Origin: Thalassovita sp.
GTDB lineage: Bacteria; Pseudomonadota; Alphaproteobacteria; Rhodobacterales; Rhodobacteraceae
Assembly: GCF_963691685.1 (NCBI RefSeq)
Contig: NZ_OY829290.1
Location: 2,852,001 to 2,916,000, forward strand
Direction of reading: 5' to 3'
Length of the DNA stretch: 64,000 bases
Each line of letters starts with the position of its first letter. Position 1 is the first letter of the stretch. A program made the translations under genes and the position numbers. Under the pieces are notes generated by a model, which saw nothing but the letters and a program-made list of their open reading frames with translations, made no database searches and was not told the origin of the DNA. Shown piece by piece: positions 41,622-50,336 of the stretch.

Positions 41622-43442
41622 TCAGTAACCGCTTTCCGAGGTGAGCACGAAGTGGCCGGGGCTCACTTCCTTGTACTCAGACGGGCCCGGCTCATATCCA
41701 ACGGGGTGGATCGGCGATGGGATCGGCTTGAAGTTAAGCTCACGCTCAGACTTGCGCTGGTTCGGATCCGCAATTGGAACCGCCTTCATCAGCGCCTGAG
41801 TGTAGGGGTGCTGCGGATCTTCGAACACGGCCTGACGCGGCCCCAGTTCGACGATCCGACCCAGATACATCACGCCCACATCGTGGCTGACCCGTTCCAC
41901 CACGGCCATGTCGTGGCTGATGAACAGGAAGGACAGGCCCAGTTCCGCCTGCAATTCCATCATCAGGTTCAAAACCTGCGCCTGTACCGAAACGTCCAGC
42001 GCCGATACTGCCTCATCAGCGATGATCAGCTTGGGGTTCAACGCCAAAGCACGGGCGATCGCCACACGCTGACGCTGACCGCCGGACAGTTCGTGCGGGT
42101 AGCGGCGCAGGAAGCTGCGCGGCAGTTCGACCCGGTCAAACAGCATCTCAACCCGTTTCTGCATCTCACCGCTGGAATGGGTGCCGTAGTTACGCATCGG
42201 CTCGGCCACCTGATCGCCCAGCATCATCTGCGGGTTCAGCGAGGCAAAGGGATCCTGGAAGATCATCTGCATGTCCAGACGGGCGGCGCGCAGTTCATTG
42301 TGATCCAGCGCCATGATGTCTTTGCCATCGATGTTGATATGGCCCGCCTGCGGTTCCACCAGACGCAGGATCGACCGGCCAGCAGTGGATTTACCACAGC
42401 CCGATTCCCCCACCAGCGACAGAGTGCGCCCTTTGTTGAGGGTGAAGCTCACATCCTCAACCGCGTGCACATTGGCAACGGTGCGGCGGAAGAAGCCACC
42501 CTTCACCGGGAAACGGGTGATGAGGTTCTTCACTTCCAGCAGCGGCTCATCAGTGCCGGCGATTGGGTCAAGGTTCTGGTTCTCACGGCCCAGAAGCTTC
42601 ATCGGCTCCGGCAGCGCCTTGCCTTTCATCTCACCCAGTTTCGGAACCGCGGCCAGCAGCGCCTTGGTGTAGTCGTGCTGCGGGTTCTCAAAGATTTCCT
42701 TAACCGTGCCCTCTTCGACCTTATTGCCGCGGAACATGACAACCACGCGGTCCGCCATCTGCGCCACAACCGCCATGTCGTGGGTGATGAACATCACGGC
42801 CGTGCCGGTTTCACGTTTCAGACGATCCATCAGGGCCAGGATCTCTGCCTGAATGGTCACATCCAGCGCGGTGGTCGGCTCATCCGCAATCAACAGACGC
42901 GGCTCACAGGCCAGCGCCATGGCGATCACAACACGCTGACGCATGCCGCCGGACAGTTCGTGGGGGTATTGTTTCAGCCGACGCTCCGGTTCCGGGATGC
43001 GGACCTGCTTCAACAGATCCAACGCGCGGGCCTCTGCCTCTTTTTTAGACAGACCCTTGTGCAGGCGCAGACCCTCAGTCAGCTGACGGCCCACGGTGAA
43101 CACCGGATTCAGCGCGGTCATTGGTTCCTGGAATATCATACCAATCTCATTGCCGCGAATCGTCCGCATGAGATCCTGATCGGTGTCAGCCAGGTTGATC
43201 TGCTCACCTTCTTTGCGATCAAACAGCAGTCGGCCGCCGGCAATTTCGCCGCCGCCAAATTCAACCAGACGCATCAAGGAGAGGCTGGAGACCGATTTAC
43301 CGGAGCCAGATTCCCCAACGATACAAACGGTTTCACCCGGATTTACGTCAAATGAGACATCTTCCACACCAACGACGGGCCCGTCCTTGGTCTGAAATTC
43401 AACCCGAAGGTTTTCGATCTTTGCAATCGGTTGATCCAGCAT
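41622..43442 (-). CDS. Peptide ABC transporter ATP-binding protein, two fused ATPase domains
   Basis: A 606-residue protein with two complete ABC modules (about 5-290 and 305-590), i.e. a DppD-DppF fusion like GsiA/YejF. Walker A GESGSGKS and GESGCGKS, signature LSGGMRQR and LSGGQRQR, and Walker B ADEPTTALD and ADEAVSALD are all present. C-terminal oligopeptide-type tails with HPYTQALMKAVP follow each half. It powers the permeases at 45665-47603, encoded divergently. A good sigma70-type promoter lies at 43481-43508. Confidence 0.95.
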   Translation of the reverse strand: MLDQPIAKIENLRVEFQTKDGPVVGVEDVSFDVNPGETVCIVGESGSGKSVSSLSLMRLVEFGGGEIAGGRLLFDRKEGEQINLADTDQDLMRTIRGNEIGMIFQEPMTALNPVFTVGRQLTEGLRLHKGLSKKEAEARALDLLKQVRIPEPERRLKQYPHELSGGMRQRVVIAMALACEPRLLIADEPTTALDVTIQAEILALMDRLKRETGTAVMFITHDMAVVAQMADRVVVMFRGNKVEEGTVKEIFENPQHDYTKALLAAVPKLGEMKGKALPEPMKLLGRENQNLDPIAGTDEPLLEVKNLITRFPVKGGFFRRTVANVHAVEDVSFTLNKGRTLSLVGESGCGKSTAGRSILRLVEPQAGHINIDGKDIMALDHNELRAARLDMQMIFQDPFASLNPQMMLGDQVAEPMRNYGTHSSGEMQKRVEMLFDRVELPRSFLRRYPHELSGGQRQRVAIARALALNPKLIIADEAVSALDVSVQAQVLNLMMELQAELGLSFLFISHDMAVVERVSHDVGVMYLGRIVELGPRQAVFEDPQHPYTQALMKAVPIADPNQRKSERELNFKPIPSPIHPVGYEPGPSEYKEVSPGHFVLTSESGY

Positions 43443-43480
43443 TCCCCTGATCCATTTTTGGTATCGTTGTTTCAGGCGAC

Positions 43481-43508
43481 GCTATAGACAGCCCAAAGCC
43501 AGTGTCAA
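43481..43508 (-). promoter_or_regulatory. Sigma70-type promoter of the ABC ATPase gene
   Basis: On the minus strand the -35 box is a perfect TTGACA (43508-43503), followed after 16 bases by a -10 box TATAGC (43486-43481). The predicted start of transcription is about 30 bases before the ATG at 43442. This is the clearest promoter in the window. Confidence 0.75.
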
Positions 43509-43578
43509 ATCCGTATATCATTAGGTGATTAAACAGGCGCATTTCTACTTTAGCGACGCCCAAGAAATGCATGACTTT

Positions 43579-43593
43579 ATGCAAAATTTGCAT
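43579..43593. promoter_or_regulatory. Palindromic operator candidate in the divergent ABC region
   Basis: A 15-base perfect palindrome ATGCAAA-A-TTTGCAT lies about 70 bases upstream of the -35 box of the ATPase promoter and about 260 bases before the binding-protein start. It is well placed for a regulator controlling both directions. No regulator gene is adjacent. Confidence 0.5.
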
Positions 43594-43855
43594 ATGGCCC
43601 GCTAACCCTATGCAGATACCGTATATCTACCGTGCCGAGCGGTAAAAGACCCGCGTACTACCCCTTGCTTTTTCGAATTAATCAGTTTGAGATGCGGCCA
43701 GCCGTGGGGCTTTCGGGGATAATCACCAACGAAATTAACCGGAATCTGACGATCAGGTTGCACCCGCGGATAGAATCATGGCCCGGCGAAGGGTCTTAAT
43801 CCCCCCGTATGGGGAACTTGAGACACTTAACTGGGTGTCCAACAAGGAGTGGAAA

Positions 43856-45556
43856 ATGAAAATTAAAACTCTCATGCTAGGTGCCGTCGCTGCGACCGCC
43901 CTGGCACCGGCTGCAATCGCTGAGCGCGGTTCCGACGGCCACGTCAACATCATCTACTGGCAGGCGCCTTCGATCCTGAACCCGTATCTGTCGAGCGGCA
44001 CCAAGGACATCGAGTCCGCCTCGCTCGTCATCGAGCCGCTGGGCCGTTACGACCCGACCGGCGCGCTGGTTCCTTACCTGGCCGAAGAAATCCCGACCCT
44101 GGAAAACGGCGGTGTTTCGGAAGACCTGAAAACCATCACCTGGAAACTGAAGTCGGGCCTGAAATGGTCGGACGGTTCCGCTCTGACCTCGGCTGACGTT
44201 AAGTTCACCGCCGACTACTGCATGCACCCCGAGGGTGGCTGCGCACAGCTGGCGAAATTCGAAGGTGTTGAGTCGGTTGACGTTATTGACGACCTGACCG
44301 TGAAAGTGACCTTCGGCGAACCCAAGCCGAACCCCTATGGCCCGTTCATGGGTGGTCAGTCTCCGATCATTCAGGCGGCTCAGTTCGCGGACTGCATGGG
44401 CGCCAAAGCCCCTGAGTGCACCACCGCCAACTTTGGCCCGATCGGCACCGGCCCGTTTGTTGTCACCGAGTTCAAGCCGAACGACGTGATCTCGATGGAA
44501 GCCAACCAGAACTACCGTGACGCAGCCAAGCCTGCATTCGCGACCCTGACCTTCAAAGGTGGCGGCGACGCAACCGCAGCTGGTCGTGCCGTTCTGGAAA
44601 CCGGTGAATTTGACTACGCCTGGAACCTGCAGCTGGCCCCTGAGGTCATCGCGAACATGGAAAAAGGCGGCAAGGGTAAAACCGTTGCAGCATTCGGTTC
44701 GCTGGTTGAGCGTATCGAAATGAACATGACCAACCCGTCGCCCGATCTGCCCGAAGGCGAGCGTTCGACCGCAGCCCACCCCCACCCGTTCCTGTCGGAC
44801 CTGAGCGTGCGTAAAGCACTGTCGATGGCCATCGACCGCGAACTGCTGGTGGAAATCGGCTACGGCAAAGCAGGTCGTCCGACCTGTAACCTGGTGCCTG
44901 CACCGGCGATCTACGCGTCCGACAACACCGACTGTCTGACCCAGGACATCGCTGGCGCCAACGCACTGCTGGACGAAGCTGGCTGGGTTAAAGGTGCTGA
45001 CGGCATCCGCGCCAAAGACGGCGTTAAACTGTCGATCCTGTACCAGACCTCGACCAACGCCGTTCGTCAGGACTTCCAGGCTCTGATCAAACAGTGGTGG
45101 AGCGAAATCGGTGTTGAAACCGAACTGCGCAACATCTCGGCATCGGTCTTCTTCGGTGGTGACCCGGGTTCGCCTGACACCTTCCAGAAGTTCTACGCTG
45201 ACGCTGAAATGTACGCCAACAACTTCGACGGTACCGACCCTGAGTCGTATCTGGCACAGAACACCTGTGATAAGGCACCTAAGCCTGAATCGCAGTGGCA
45301 GGGTGAGAACATCAACCGTTTCTGCAACCCAGAATTCGACGCGCTGGTTGCTGAACTGGCCAAAACCGGTTCGCTGGCCAAGCGTGGTGAGCTGGGTCGT
45401 AAGCTAAACGACATGCTGACCAAAGACAGCTACGTGAAGATCCCGCTGGTTGACCGTGGTCGCGTCTCGGCCCACGCAAACACCCTGGGTGGTGTTGTGC
45501 TGAACACCTGGGACTCTGAGCTGTGGAATGTCGCTGACTGGCACCGCGTGAAGTAA
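43856..45556 (+). CDS. Peptide ABC transporter substrate-binding protein
   Basis: A 566-residue periplasmic family-5 solute-binding protein. A Sec signal peptide (MKIKTLMLGAVAATALAPAA, about 22 residues) is followed by the typical NIIYWQAPSILNPYLSSGTKD start and the KWSDGSALTSADVKFT signature. The start at 43856 has AAGGAG 8 bases upstream. Codon use is strongly biased (many GTT, GCT and CGT), unlike its neighbours, which points to high expression. A terminator right after the gene would keep it more abundant than the permeases. Confidence 0.95.
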   Translation: MKIKTLMLGAVAATALAPAAIAERGSDGHVNIIYWQAPSILNPYLSSGTKDIESASLVIEPLGRYDPTGALVPYLAEEIPTLENGGVSEDLKTITWKLKSGLKWSDGSALTSADVKFTADYCMHPEGGCAQLAKFEGVESVDVIDDLTVKVTFGEPKPNPYGPFMGGQSPIIQAAQFADCMGAKAPECTTANFGPIGTGPFVVTEFKPNDVISMEANQNYRDAAKPAFATLTFKGGGDATAAGRAVLETGEFDYAWNLQLAPEVIANMEKGGKGKTVAAFGSLVERIEMNMTNPSPDLPEGERSTAAHPHPFLSDLSVRKALSMAIDRELLVEIGYGKAGRPTCNLVPAPAIYASDNTDCLTQDIAGANALLDEAGWVKGADGIRAKDGVKLSILYQTSTNAVRQDFQALIKQWWSEIGVETELRNISASVFFGGDPGSPDTFQKFYADAEMYANNFDGTDPESYLAQNTCDKAPKPESQWQGENINRFCNPEFDALVAELAKTGSLAKRGELGRKLNDMLTKDSYVKIPLVDRGRVSAHANTLGGVVLNTWDSELWNVADWHRVK

Positions 45557-45571
45557 TCCCGCGTGATTATT

Positions 45572-45604
45572 GCCCCGGCCCACCTCGGGCCGGGGCTTTT
45601 TCTT
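45572..45604 (+). terminator. Intra-operon terminator after the binding-protein gene
   Basis: A 10-bp perfect stem GCCCCGGCCC / GGGCCGGGGC with an ACCTC loop, followed by TTTTTCTT. It lies 16 bases after the substrate-binding protein stop and 60 bases before the first permease gene. It should partly stop transcription, giving more binding protein than membrane components. Confidence 0.88.
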
Positions 45605-45664
45605 GAGTGCGTGAGAGTGTATGACCGCGCGCAGAAACAAGAATAGCCGCAAAGGCCTCCGTAT

Positions 45665-46672
45665 ATGCTGACTTTTACTGTTCGACGATTGGTGTTGGCC
45701 GTGCCAACCCTGTTGTTCATCAGCCTTGTCATCTTCCTATTGCTCGAGCTGGCGCCGGGCGATCCGATGGCACAGGTCCCGCTCACCGTACCGCCAGAGG
45801 TAAAGGAAAAGATGCGCGAAGCGCTGGGTCTCGGCCAGCCAGTGCACATCCGTTTCGTCAAATGGCTGGTGCAATTCTTCTGGATTGAACCCCAGGTTCT
45901 CTTTGACCACGTCTTTGGCACCACCTTCGCCGAAGGCAAGCTGCGCGTGCTCAGCTGGCAGACCCGTTCGCCGGTTATGGACATCGTTGTGCAGCGTATG
46001 CCGCAGACCCTGTGGGTGGTGGGCATGTCCTATATCATCGGTGTGCTGATCGCGCTGCCGATCGGGATCTACTCGGCCTACCGCCAGTATTCGATCTTCG
46101 ATCAGGTTGGTACTTTCATCTCGATGATCGGCTTCTCGGTGCCCACCTTCTTCACCGGCGTTCTGTTGATCGTGATCTTCTCGGTGAACCTTGGCTGGTT
46201 CCCCTCGATCTATGACACCACCCATAAGGTGACCGATTGGGACAGCTTCGTTGTGCAGCTGCGACAGCTGGCGATGCCGGTCTTTGTACTGGCGCTTTAC
46301 AACGCCGCACAGATCAGCCGCTTCATGCGGGCCTCGATGCTGGACAACCTCAATCAGGACTATGTGCGCACCGCACGGGCCAAAGGCCTGGGTGAAAAGG
46401 CCGTGGTGCTGGTACACGTGCTGCGCAACTCGATGATCCCGGTTGTGACCGTGATTGCCCTGGGGGCGCCGCAGGTCTTTGGGGGTGCGATCATCACCGA
46501 ACAGGTGTTCAAGGTGAACGGTCTGGGCCATCTGCTGATCGGCGCGATTGAGGCCAACGACCTGCCGACCGTGCAGACGCTGACCTTTATCTTTGCGCTG
46601 CTGATCGTGGTCTTCAACATCATTGCCGATGTCCTCTACGGCATCCTGGACCCGAGGATTCGCTATGACTGA
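45665..46672 (+). CDS. Peptide ABC transporter permease (DppB-type)
   Basis: A 335-residue inner-membrane permease with about six helices. The N-terminal FTVRRLVLAVPTLLFISLVIF helix and the coupling EAA-type loop DYVRTARAKGLGEKAVVLVH are diagnostic of the DppB/OppB family. It ends DPRIRYD. Its stop overlaps the next permease start by 8 bases. An extended segment between helices 1 and 2 (about 75-110) makes it a little longer than E. coli DppB-like proteins. Confidence 0.95.
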   Translation: MLTFTVRRLVLAVPTLLFISLVIFLLLELAPGDPMAQVPLTVPPEVKEKMREALGLGQPVHIRFVKWLVQFFWIEPQVLFDHVFGTTFAEGKLRVLSWQTRSPVMDIVVQRMPQTLWVVGMSYIIGVLIALPIGIYSAYRQYSIFDQVGTFISMIGFSVPTFFTGVLLIVIFSVNLGWFPSIYDTTHKVTDWDSFVVQLRQLAMPVFVLALYNAAQISRFMRASMLDNLNQDYVRTARAKGLGEKAVVLVHVLRNSMIPVVTVIALGAPQVFGGAIITEQVFKVNGLGHLLIGAIEANDLPTVQTLTFIFALLIVVFNIIADVLYGILDPRIRYD

Positions 46673-47603
46673 TGAAAAGCAAACCGCACCGATCGGCGCC
46701 CTGTCCGATCCGATGCCCTCTGCCCCGCCGCGCAGCCAATGGCGTGCCGTGTGGGAGCAGTTCAAAACCCACAAAGGGGCTTTGCTGGGCGGTATCATCT
46801 TCCTGGTGATCGTTCTGACGGTGTTTGTTGGTCCCTGGATCTGGCCGTATGACCCGACCTACATCGACATCCGCGCCCGGAACCAGGGCCCGAGTTTTGC
46901 CCACCCGCTGGGCACCGATCAGCTGGGCCGCGATACGCTGGCGCGTATGATGGCCGGCGGTCAGGTTTCGGTTGCCGTGGGCATCACCGCGATGCTGCTG
47001 GCGCTGTTCCTGGGCTCGCTGGTGGGCGTGCTGGCCGGCTTCTTCAAGAAGCTCGACGGCCCGCTGATGCGTCTCACTGACCTGTTCCTGGCGCTGCCGC
47101 TACTGCCGCTTCTCTTGGTTATGGTGCTGTTGTTCCGCGACACGCTGAACCAGGCCTTTGGACCTGAGACCGGGATCTTCATCCTTATCGTTCTGGCCAT
47201 CGGTGTGACCAGCTGGATGCCGACCGCACGGATCGTGCGCGGTGACGTTCTGGCGCTGAAGGAGCGTGAGTTCGTTCTGGCCGCCCGTTCCATCGGGACC
47301 AAAAACGGCAAGATGATCACCCGCCACATCCTGCCCAACGTGCTGTCGCCCATCATGGTGTCGGCCACGCTGGGGATCGCCAACGCGATCATCACGGAAT
47401 CGGCGCTGTCCTTCCTTGGCCTTGGCTTCCCGCCGGACTTCCCGACCTGGGGCCGCCTGCTGTTTGATGCCACCGACTACCTACAGCAATACCCTGAGCG
47501 GGTGTTCTGGCCGGGTCTGGCCATCTCGCTGACGGTGCTGAGTGTGAACTACCTTGGCGACGGTCTGCGCGACGCATTGGATCCCCGGATCCGCGGCCGC
47601 TAA
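46665..47603 (+). CDS. Peptide ABC transporter permease (DppC-type)
   Basis: A 312-residue permease, partner of the preceding gene. The EAA loop VLALKEREFVLAARSIGTKN and the C-terminal YLGDGLRDALDPRIRGR are typical of DppC/OppC. The start at 46665 overlaps the upstream stop by 8 bases, and the N-terminal 30 residues are a cytoplasmic polar tail. It is followed by a strong terminator. Confidence 0.95.
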   Translation: MTDEKQTAPIGALSDPMPSAPPRSQWRAVWEQFKTHKGALLGGIIFLVIVLTVFVGPWIWPYDPTYIDIRARNQGPSFAHPLGTDQLGRDTLARMMAGGQVSVAVGITAMLLALFLGSLVGVLAGFFKKLDGPLMRLTDLFLALPLLPLLLVMVLLFRDTLNQAFGPETGIFILIVLAIGVTSWMPTARIVRGDVLALKEREFVLAARSIGTKNGKMITRHILPNVLSPIMVSATLGIANAIITESALSFLGLGFPPDFPTWGRLLFDATDYLQQYPERVFWPGLAISLTVLSVNYLGDGLRDALDPRIRGR

Positions 47604-47624
47604 AGGCACAAATAAGAACACTGG

Positions 47625-47660
47625 AACGGCCCGCTGCCCCCGCAGCGGGCCGTTTTCTTT
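47625..47660 (+). terminator. Strong intrinsic terminator of the peptide permease operon
   Basis: A 13-bp perfect stem AACGGCCCGCTGC / GCAGCGGGCCGTT with a CCCC loop, running into TTTTCTTT. It lies 22 bases after the DppC-type stop. Confidence 0.93.
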
Positions 47661-47753
47661 GCCCAAGCTTGCTGCACAAACGTCCGTTCTGGCAGCGGCG
47701 CCCCGATCGGGAAACCGTTCCCCTTAGAGCCACCAATCCAGCCGGCAGAGAGA

Positions 47754-47767
47754 TTGATTTCCCTCAA
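47754..47767 (+). promoter_or_regulatory. FNR/DNR-like box upstream of the YeeE-type gene
   Basis: TTGAT-TTCC-CTCAA differs from the FNR/FnrL consensus TTGAT-N4-ATCAA at one base. It lies 44 bases before the ATG at 47811, in the region where a promoter is expected. It could also be a chance match; the second half is imperfect. Confidence 0.4.
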
Positions 47768-47810
47768 TCATATTGGCATTCGTGCATTTGTTCGCATGTG
47801 AGGTGACGAA

Positions 47811-48872
47811 ATGTACGAAGCTCTGTTGGAAACTCTCTCCGTCATCCCCGGTCTGGAAGACAAGACCGCACCCGAGGTGGCCGTCTATGCCGGTCTGATC
47901 CTTGGCGTGCTGTTTGGCGCTGTGGCGCAGGTGACCCGCCTCTGTTTCCGCCGCGCGGTTGTCAGCGGCCCGGATCAACGTCAAGCCGCAGGTGTCTGGC
48001 TGACCGCGCTGGCGCTGGCCATCCTCGCCACGCAGTTTGCGGTCATGTACGAACTGATCTCCTTCGACGATCACCGCTTCATGGTCACTGACCTGCCCGT
48101 TGCCGCCATTGCCCTTGGAGGTCTGATGTTTGGCGCCGGCATGGTGCTGACCCGCGGCTGTGTCTCCCGCCTGACCGTGCTTTGTGGCTCTGGCAACCTG
48201 CGGGCCCTAACCGTGCTGGTGGTCTTCGCCATCGTCGCCCATGCCACGCTGAAAGGTGTGTTGGCGCCGCTGCGTACAGCACTCGGCAGCTATACGGTCC
48301 CGCTTGAAAGCGCTGCCCTCCCCGGCGCGGGACCGATCCTGGCAGGGCTTATCGCCTTTGCGCTTCTCACCGTTGCCGCCCGATCGGGTGCCCGCCCCTC
48401 ACATCTGATCGGCGGCGCGGTGATTGGCCTGCTGGCGGCGGCGGGCTGGGTCACCACCGGCTATGTGCTCTATGATGATTTTGACCCGGTGGCGCTGGAA
48501 AGCCTCAGCTTCACCCTGCCCGCCTCGGAAACGCTATTCTGGACCATCGCTTCCTCCTCGATCTCGGCTACCTTCGGCACCGGCCTGTTGGGTGGCGTGC
48601 TGGCAGGCGCCGCTGTGGCTGCGCTGATCCGGCGCGAGTTCACATGGCAAAGCTTCGACAGCCCCGCCCAAACCGGCCGTTACCTCAGCGGTGGCGCCTT
48701 GATGGGGGTGGGTGGTGTTCTGGCCGGCGGCTGCACCTTGGGTGCGGGCCTGTCGGGCGTGCCGACGCTTTCGGTCGCCGCTGTGCTGGCCATCCTGGCC
48801 ATTGCAGCCGGTGGCGCGCTGACCGACCGGTTGTTGCGGGTCAGTGCATCTTCTTCTGGATCCGCCGGATAA
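47811..48872 (+). CDS. YeeE/YedE-family membrane transporter (sulfur compound uptake)
   Basis: A 353-residue polytopic membrane protein with about nine helices and two related halves. The conserved cysteine motifs MVLTRGCVSRL and GGCTLGAGLSG are those of the YeeE (TsuA thiosulfate transporter) family, where the cysteines guide the sulfur substrate. An FNR-like box precedes it. It converges with the DUF3422 gene, overlapping by 32 bases. Thiosulfate as substrate is inferred from family members. Confidence 0.9.
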   Translation: MYEALLETLSVIPGLEDKTAPEVAVYAGLILGVLFGAVAQVTRLCFRRAVVSGPDQRQAAGVWLTALALAILATQFAVMYELISFDDHRFMVTDLPVAAIALGGLMFGAGMVLTRGCVSRLTVLCGSGNLRALTVLVVFAIVAHATLKGVLAPLRTALGSYTVPLESAALPGAGPILAGLIAFALLTVAARSGARPSHLIGGAVIGLLAAAGWVTTGYVLYDDFDPVALESLSFTLPASETLFWTIASSSISATFGTGLLGGVLAGAAVAALIRREFTWQSFDSPAQTGRYLSGGALMGVGGVLAGGCTLGAGLSGVPTLSVAAVLAILAIAAGGALTDRLLRVSASSSGSAG

Positions 48873-50118
48873 TCCACCAAACCAGCGCTACAACCGGCAG
48901 AGTAAGCGCTGCTGTCAGCTCGGCCTTGCTGAGGCCGAGCCACTTTGCCACCGGATAGCCGCCGTAAGAGGCGAGCGAAACCGCATAGTAGCTGATCGCC
49001 ACCACCGACAGGCCTTCGACGGTTTTCTGTAGCTTCAATTGCATGTCGGCGCGCCGATCCATGCTTTCCAGCAGCATCTGGTTCTGCGCCGAGCGTTCCA
49101 CATCCACCCGTGTGCGCAGCAATTCACCCGCACGCATCGCCCGGTCTGACAGATCGGCCAAGCGGCCTTCGGTGGATTTCACCGTCCGCATCGCCGGATC
49201 ATAGCGCCGCATCATAAACTCCGCGAAGGTCTGGCGGCCCTGAAACCGCTCCTCCCGCAGGACTGAGATCCGCTGGTTCACAATCGCCTCATAGGCCCCC
49301 GTCGCGCCAAACCGAAAGGCATTGCGGGTGACCATCTGTTCCAAGGCGGCAGAGGTTGAGAGCAACCGCCCCAGCGTTTCCTCAGCCGGCAGGGTTTCAT
49401 CGCCCAGCTGATCCACCAACTGCGACAGGGTCTTTTCAACCTCCCCCAAGGGGGCAGACAGCTGTTTCACACGGGCAAAGCCCAGCATCGACATGCTTTT
49501 GTAGATCTCAATCTCACACAGGCGCTGCACGATGCGCCCCACCCGCCGGGTGCCTGTTTCGGTGTTGGCAAAAACCGCAAACCGGGTGTGGCCCGCGGGA
49601 TCGATCCGAAAATCACCGGCAAGGATCGCGTCATCATCCAGCACCCGGCTGACCGCCAGGCTTTCGGGCACAAACCAATCGCTGAGCAGCGTATCAACCG
49701 CCTCACTCTCAGGTCGTTTCTGCACCCGGATATGACAGGCCGCCACCCGGACACCCGGCGCTTCGGCCAGCCAATCCTTGGGAAAGACCTCAAAATCTGC
49801 CGGGTCAAAGGCGCGATCTGACAGGGTGGAGGTGAAGGCAGTATAGGTCACAAATTCCGTGTGGCTTTCCCATTTCACCTCATGGCGGCCAATGCGGCCC
49901 GAATAATGCGTGGCCCCCGGTTGCGGATGTGGCGCGCCGTGGCGATCCAAGAGGGCAATCAGATGCTGCAGATCCGCCTGCCGGTCGCGTCCCACCGCCT
50001 GTTCAGGCCGCTTGATGGCGACGTAAACGGCCGTGCAGGGCACATCCAGGGTTGGGAACGGACGGGCGTGCAATTCATTGGCCAATTCGTACCGCAGCGG
50101 GTGATCTGTGATCGACAT
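48841..50118 (-). CDS. DUF3422 family protein
   Basis: A 425-residue protein with a large soluble N-terminal part and two C-terminal membrane helices (about 370-390 and 398-420). The start segment HPLRYELANELHARPFP and the internal GTRRVGRIVQRLCEIEIYKSM are characteristic of DUF3422. The helical region near 290-365 (SDRAMRAGELLRTRVDVE) looks coiled-coil. The ATG at 50118 was chosen; a TTG five codons earlier is possible. The function is unknown. Confidence 0.88.
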   Translation of the reverse strand: MSITDHPLRYELANELHARPFPTLDVPCTAVYVAIKRPEQAVGRDRQADLQHLIALLDRHGAPHPQPGATHYSGRIGRHEVKWESHTEFVTYTAFTSTLSDRAFDPADFEVFPKDWLAEAPGVRVAACHIRVQKRPESEAVDTLLSDWFVPESLAVSRVLDDDAILAGDFRIDPAGHTRFAVFANTETGTRRVGRIVQRLCEIEIYKSMSMLGFARVKQLSAPLGEVEKTLSQLVDQLGDETLPAEETLGRLLSTSAALEQMVTRNAFRFGATGAYEAIVNQRISVLREERFQGRQTFAEFMMRRYDPAMRTVKSTEGRLADLSDRAMRAGELLRTRVDVERSAQNQMLLESMDRRADMQLKLQKTVEGLSVVAISYYAVSLASYGGYPVAKWLGLSKAELTAALTLPVVALVWWIIRRIQKKMH

Positions 50119-50336
50119 CTTGGGGGCCCTCAAATCTCAGTGTGTCTTTGATGGCAGATCAGAATGTAAAAACAAGTTATTTTTCAGTATGTTGAAGGAA
50201 TACTTCGGCATACAATTCCGCACTCCCCCACGCAAACGGCCGCGGAATGCCCCGGGGAATGCGGGCAGCACAACACAGGGTCAGGGTTGTTTTTCGCCCG
50301 TACAACTCTACGTCTAAGGGATCACGGAGGATTGCA

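Larger units (their letters stand above)
43443..43855. promoter_or_regulatory. Divergent regulatory region of the peptide ABC transporter
   Basis: A 413-base gene-free, AT-richer spacer between the divergent ATPase and binding-protein genes. It holds the minus-strand promoter at 43481-43508, the palindrome at 43579-43593, and two copies of CCGTATATC (about 43511-43519 and 43627-43635). The binding-protein start is preceded by AAGGAG. No convincing promoter for the plus-strand operon could be picked. Confidence 0.55.

Noticed and set aside
41652..43355. A 567-codon open frame on the plus strand
   Set aside because: It is antisense to the two-domain ABC ATPase gene, which has all expected motifs; the composition of the antisense product is unnatural.
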